A DNA stretch of 7,920 nucleotides from Clostridiales bacterium (GTDB lineage Bacteria > Bacillota > Clostridia > Tissierellales > Dethiosulfatibacteraceae). This document shows positions 5,301-7,920 of this stretch, piece by piece; the stretch's first letter is position 1, and each line of letters begins with the position of its first letter. Position numbers and translations under genes: made by a program. Below the pieces are notes generated by a model that did not search any database, was not told the DNA's origin, and saw nothing but the letters and a program-made list of their open reading frames with translations. The stretch covers positions 2,892-10,811 of the forward strand of contig DPPH01000125.1 in the NCBI GenBank assembly GCA_003539375.1. The letters are read 5' to 3'.

Positions 5301-7920
5301 TTAGTATTCGCCTCTATGCTCTTCTATTATTTCCATTATCTTGCCTACTTTTTCTTCATCATCTCCAAGTATCTCTTTTACAGCATATTCAATCTTTCTA
5401 GTTTTAAGTTTGCTTCCTCTCCATCCGTGAGGTTTAACTTCTTTAATTCTTTCATCTAACATTGAAGCTAATTCTTCATCTTCTCCTAGGTTATCAAACA
5501 AAGCTCTTTGTGCTCTTGTATTGATTCTTTCTGGATATTCTACAGAGCTTCCTCCTGATTTAGATTTTTTAGCTAGGTCTATTATCTTATCTAAATAAGC
5601 TTTGTATTCGATAGTTTTACTTCTTCTTTGTAAAATTATTTCATCTAGTATGTTGGACATTCTTTTGTAATAAGCCGGATTAGTAGGACTTTCTTCTATG
5701 ATTAGCTTTCTTACGTTGTTTTCTATTGTTTCTGCAACAGCTTCTTCATCTTTTTTAATTCCCTCAGGGAGTTCATCTATGGCTTCTTTTCCATCTTTAA
5801 CCAGTAAGTCTACTAATGCAAGGTCTTCAAATTTGGCTATAAGCTTACTGCCTTTAGAGTCAATATAGGTGTCTATAAGGTGTCTCATGTCTCCTTCGTA
5901 TGCTTTAAGATCTATATAGTCCCCAGCAGCATGCATAACTTCTTCTCTTACTGTATCGTATTTTTTTACTTCTTCTTTTATTGTTCTTACTTCATCAGGA
6001 GTATATCCTGCTTCTATCATTTCATTGGCTATATTTGAATAAGACCTTACTAGGGAAGATACATATTTGTATAGGTCTATTCTCTTTGGTTCATTATCTT
6101 TAAGCTGTTTTTCATCAGTAGTGTCTTCAGCTACAAAATAGTCTATATAGTCAGTTGTCTTTTTAGGTGGTTGGACTGGTTCGCATAAAGTTTTAACTTG
6201 TTCTAATGCTTCATCTAGTTTTTCTTTTGCCTTAGCAAGTCTGTTTTTAATTACATCAGTTATGTCTTCCTTATCATATCCTTCAAAGGCTTCTGAAGTA
6301 TAGTTATCAATTGACCTTTCAAGGCTTTTAAAGAGGTCTTTATAGTCTATTATATATCCGTATTCCTTATCCTTTGTGTGGAGCCTATTTACCCTGCATA
6401 TGGCCTGAAATAGTCCGTGGTCCTGCATCTGTTTATCAATATACAGGTAAGTAGCTGGTGGTGCATCAAAACCAGTTAGAAGTTTATCTACTACTATTAG
6501 AAGTTTCATATTGGCTGGTTGCTCTACGAATTTCTTTTTAACTTCATCTTCAAATTTTTCAGTGTCTTTTCCATCCAGCATTTTATTATAGGTTTCATAT
6601 TTAACTCTGGTTTCACCAACTCTGTCTTCTCCGGTGTATTCATCTAATACATCTTTATGGTTAGGCTGGTATGAGGTAACTACAGCACATCTTTTAAATC
6701 CCTTATCTTGGAATATATTATATAGTACACAGGCTTCATAAATGCTGGTTGATATCAGCATGGCATTTCCTTTACCGTTTTGAAGTCTGTCCTTTGTTTC
6801 CATATCAAAGATAATATCACTAGCTATCTTTTCAAGCCTTGATTTTGAACTTAGTACTGCTTGTAGAGTTCCCCATCTTTCCTTTAGCCTATCTTTTGCA
6901 TAGTCCGTTAGTCCTTTTGTTTTTGCTTCAAACCACTGGTCTATTTTTTCTTGAGATTCTATATACTGGTCTATGTCTCTTGCTTCGTATCTTAAATCCA
7001 GTACTACATCATCTTCTACAGCTTCATCGTATTTATATGTATGAATATATGAACCGAATATTTCAATACTTTTTTTCTTGTCTTTTTTAAGTAGGGGAGT
7101 CCCTGTAAAACCTATAAACATAGAATTAGGCAGTATATGTTTCATAGCTACGTGTAATTTTCCCGACTGGGTTCTGTGACATTCGTCTATGAATACGTAT
7201 ATATCTCCTTTTGGATTAAAGTTTTCTGGAAGGTTTTTTTCCAATTCTTCAATGTATTCTCTAATATCATCATCTTCTGACTGTTTACTTCTTGCTCCGA
7301 ATTTATGTATAAGGGAACACATTAGTAAAGGAGTTGTAGAGTTTAGTTTTTCTATCAGTTCACTACTTCTTTTCATCCTTACTATGTTTTCATCTACTCC
7401 TTTAAATACCTTCTTTATCTGCTTATCCAGTTCTTCTCTATCGGTTATTATTAGTATTCTTGAATCAGGGATGTTTTCTCTTATCCATTTAGCAAGCCAA
7501 ACCATAGTAAGACTTTTTCCACTGCCCTGGGTATGCCAGATTATTCCACCTTCTCTTTTTTTAACTCTTTTTACAGCTGCCTTTACTCCGAAGTACTGGT
7601 TAGGTCTGCATATTTTTTTAATACCTTTATCAAATACTACGAAGTCGTGGATTATATTTAGGATTCTTTCCTTATGGCACATGGCTATTACTTCTTTGTC
7701 TAAAGAAGAATCTACGTCATTCATTAGTAGTCTTATACTTTTAGAGGTAAAATCTTCAGCTTTATAGTCTTCTTTCCACCTTAGGTAGTATTTTTGATTT
7801 GTTTCTACTGTTCCGTACCTTAACCCTTCAGTATCATTTCCTGCCATTATTAGCTGCATTGTATTAAAGAAGGGTTTTATATACTGGGACTGTTGGTTTG
7901 CTAAATGGATAAGAGAAAAC
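5301..7920 (-). CDS. hsdR: Type I restriction enzyme R subunit HsdR (5' end outside window)
   Basis: HsdR is the ATP-dependent translocase and nuclease of a type I restriction-modification complex (with HsdM and HsdS). The frame is open to the window edge and the 20 codons before the first visible Met (7859) continue family-like sequence ('HLANQQSQYIKPFFNTMQL'), so that Met is internal. Counting from it, superfamily 2 motor motifs are Walker A 'QGSGKS' (111-116), 'ILIITDREELDKQI' (135-148), DECH (225-228), 'FTGTP' (251-255), 'KLLTGFDAPP' (459-468) and 'QAICRVNR' (485-492). The C-terminal part, rich in charged helices, should contact HsdM. About 870 codons are present. Full-length relatives have about 1,000-1,050, so roughly 150-200 residues, including the PD-(D/E)xK nuclease, lie beyond 7920. 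No frameshift or stop is seen. It is first of the three genes visible in this operon; hsdM and hsdS are expected upstream. Confidence 0.96.
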   Translation of the reverse strand, partial: FSLIHLANQQSQYIKPFFNTMQLIMAGNDTEGLRYGTVETNQKYYLRWKEDYKAEDFTSKSIRLLMNDVDSSLDKEVIAMCHKERILNIIHDFVVFDKGIKKICRPNQYFGVKAAVKRVKKREGGIIWHTQGSGKSLTMVWLAKWIRENIPDSRILIITDREELDKQIKKVFKGVDENIVRMKRSSELIEKLNSTTPLLMCSLIHKFGARSKQSEDDDIREYIEELEKNLPENFNPKGDIYVFIDECHRTQSGKLHVAMKHILPNSMFIGFTGTPLLKKDKKKSIEIFGSYIHTYKYDEAVEDDVVLDLRYEARDIDQYIESQEKIDQWFEAKTKGLTDYAKDRLKERWGTLQAVLSSKSRLEKIASDIIFDMETKDRLQNGKGNAMLISTSIYEACVLYNIFQDKGFKRCAVVTSYQPNHKDVLDEYTGEDRVGETRVKYETYNKMLDGKDTEKFEDEVKKKFVEQPANMKLLIVVDKLLTGFDAPPATYLYIDKQMQDHGLFQAICRVNRLHTKDKEYGYIIDYKDLFKSLERSIDNYTSEAFEGYDKEDITDVIKNRLAKAKEKLDEALEQVKTLCEPVQPPKKTTDYIDYFVAEDTTDEKQLKDNEPKRIDLYKYVSSLVRSYSNIANEMIEAGYTPDEVRTIKEEVKKYDTVREEVMHAAGDYIDLKAYEGDMRHLIDTYIDSKGSKLIAKFEDLALVDLLVKDGKEAIDELPEGIKKDEEAVAETIENNVRKLIIEESPTNPAYYKRMSNILDEIILQRRSKTIEYKAYLDKIIDLAKKSKSGGSSVEYPERINTRAQRALFDNLGEDEELASMLDERIKEVKPHGWRGSKLKTRKIEYAVKEILGDDEEKVGKIMEIIEEHRGEY

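Noticed and set aside
7189..7767. Plus-strand open frame of 192 codons
   Set aside because: Lies wholly inside hsdR on the opposite strand; the hydrophobic, Ser/Leu-rich translation is typical of antisense of a charged protein, and no ribosome binding site is seen.
1..7920. CRISPR arrays, tRNA or rRNA genes, insertion sequences
   Set aside because: No regularly spaced repeats, no tRNA-like cloverleaf or rRNA stretch, and no transposase or integrase signature were found by eye.

Overview
The window is AT-rich, with strong AGGAGG-type ribosome binding sites, short intergenic gaps, a TTG start with a good Shine-Dalgarno, and U-tract hairpin terminators. This fits a low-G+C Firmicute, probably a Clostridia or Tissierellia-type anaerobe. 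I cannot name the species from sequence alone. The gene mix (phage-like repressor, RadC-family protein, HIRAN protein, restriction and TIR-like genes) is typical accessory DNA: a prophage, integrative element or plasmid carrying a defence cluster.

Left part (1-2090): a divergent control module. A minus-strand gene of unknown function (52-927), probably a winged-helix DNA-binding or replication-initiation protein, starts an operon whose next gene begins at position 5 and runs off the window. On the plus strand is an XRE/S24-type repressor (1182-1910). Between them lie two good sigma-A-type promoters and several TTGTA/TACAA dyads that could be operators. An intrinsic terminator (2064-2089) closes the repressor transcript.

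Middle (2092-3741): a minus-strand RadC-family JAMM protein and a small HIRAN-domain protein, each with its own long upstream region. The one before the HIRAN gene contains a 10-codon leader ORF, complementary segments and an intrinsic terminator just before the gene, so it looks like an attenuator. Between the two genes is a plus-strand promoter that meets a plus-strand terminator almost at once.

Right part (3742-7920): a tightly packed minus-strand defence operon, read right to left: type I restriction subunit HsdR (N-terminus outside the window), a YgjP-like zinc metallopeptidase whose ATG directly follows the hsdR stop, then a TIR-like (PF10137-type) nucleotide-binding protein 20 bases further, ending in a clear terminator. 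hsdM and hsdS are expected upstream, beyond 7920. Restriction would be the first line of defence. The TIR-like protein is a candidate back-up effector, but that link is inference.
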